Below, piece after piece: positions 5,334 to 5,762 of a DNA stretch of 5,762 nucleotides (positions within the stretch are counted from its first letter, which is position 1; every line of letters starts with the position of its first letter). Position numbers and translations under genes: made by a program. Origin of the DNA: Methanobacteriota archaeon (GTDB lineage: Archaea > Thermoplasmatota > Thermoplasmata > RBG-16-68-12); the NCBI GenBank assembly GCA_005878635.1, contig VBLS01000132.1, positions 1 through 5,762 on the forward strand, written 5' to 3'. The notes beneath the pieces are model-generated. The model had not been told where the DNA came from. It was given only the letters and a program-made list of their open reading frames with translations, and made no database searches.

Positions 5334-5762
5334 ATGTCTCCGGGTCCCCCGAGTCCGGACGGGATCCGCCTCGCGGACCGGATCGGCCGGACGCCCCTGC
5401 TTTCTCTCGATCGAATCGCATCTCACGTGGCCCCAGGCGTGCGGATCTCCGCGAAGGCCGAGTGGCTGAACCCGGGAGGCAGCGTGAAAGATCGCGCCGC
5501 GCTCGGGATGCTCCGTGCGGCGGAGAAGGCGGGCCTCACGAGAGATCGGACGCTCCTCGACGCGACGTCGGGCAACACGGGAATCGCAATCGCGATGCTC
5601 GCCGCGGCGGAAGGATACCGCGCGACCTTGTGCGTCCCGGGGAACATCTCCCGAGCGCGTCAACGGATGCTCGCCGCGTACGGAACCCACCTCGTCCTGA
5701 CGCCGCCGACCGAAGGAACGGACGGAGCCCAGGAGGCCGCGAAGGCCCTCGCCGAATCCGAA
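5334..5762 (+). CDS. Cysteine synthase-like PLP enzyme (5' part)
   Basis: Fold-type II PLP enzyme of the CysK/CysM family, which makes cysteine from an activated serine (O-acetylserine or, in some lineages, O-phosphoserine) and a sulfide source. The first 143 residues are visible and the frame is open at the right edge; full members are about 300 aa or more. Seen are IGRTPLL (about residues 18-24), the PLP-Lys loop NPGGSVKDRA with Lys52 (bases 5487-5489), the substrate loop TSGNTG (residues 78-83), and the later RMLAAYG and LVLT segments. ATG 5334 is 14 bases after the sufU2 stop; GAGG at 5318-5321 is a distant possible ribosome binding site. Its place right after sufS and sufU2 fits a role in supplying the cysteine that SufS consumes. 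CysK, CysM or a phosphoserine-using form cannot be told apart from this part; cystathionine beta-synthase is a less likely alternative. Confidence 0.88.
   Translation, partial: MSPGPPSPDGIRLADRIGRTPLLSLDRIASHVAPGVRISAKAEWLNPGGSVKDRAALGMLRAAEKAGLTRDRTLLDATSGNTGIAIAMLAAAEGYRATLCVPGNISRARQRMLAAYGTHLVLTPPTEGTDGAQEAAKALAESE

Overview
The window holds most of a SUF-type iron-sulfur cluster assembly operon. Every gene is on the + strand and tightly packed: the 3' part of sufC (ABC-type ATPase), sufD, a SufU-type scaffold/sulfur-transfer gene (called SufU1 here), a divergent SufB-like gene (SufB*), sufS (cysteine desulfurase), a second and shorter U-type gene (SufU2), and the 5' part of a cysteine-synthase-like gene that runs off the right edge. 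No RNA genes, mobile elements or CRISPR arrays are visible.

Organism. The DNA is strongly GC-rich, with G/C favoured at third codon positions. Spacers are short or absent, and several genes have GAGGT- or GGAG-type Shine-Dalgarno sites. The SufC, SufD, SufS and SufU proteins are clearly prokaryotic. A SufS/SufU pair with no SufE in view fits Gram-positive-like bacteria, Chloroflexi or similar phyla, and also some high-GC archaea such as uncultured Thermoplasmatota, which carry bacterial-type SUF genes. Sequence reading alone does not settle the domain. I lean weakly toward an uncultured, high-GC environmental lineage of one of these kinds.

Layout. 1-419 is the end of sufC (signature motif, Walker B and His switch present; Walker A lies upstream). 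424-1773 is sufD. 1826-2278 is sufU1. About 2281-3606 is SufB*. 3607-3679 is the only real spacer, with a 13-nt palindrome and a ribosome binding site. 3680-4927 is sufS. 4924-5319 is sufU2, which appears to start with CTG inside the sufS stop region. 5334 to the end is the cysteine-synthase-like gene.

How the genes work together. Cysteine synthase would supply cysteine. SufS takes its sulfur as a persulfide on Cys373 and passes it to a U-type protein. The SufB/SufC/SufD complex then builds the cluster using SufC ATPase activity. Two points depart from this standard picture. SufB* keeps the sulfur-accepting Cys but has Trp and Gln where SufB normally has the cluster-site Cys and His. The two U-type proteins differ in architecture: SufU1 is a standard SufU, while SufU2 lacks about 19 residues between its second and third Cys. 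A canonical sufB may lie just upstream of the window, which would make SufB* an extra paralog.
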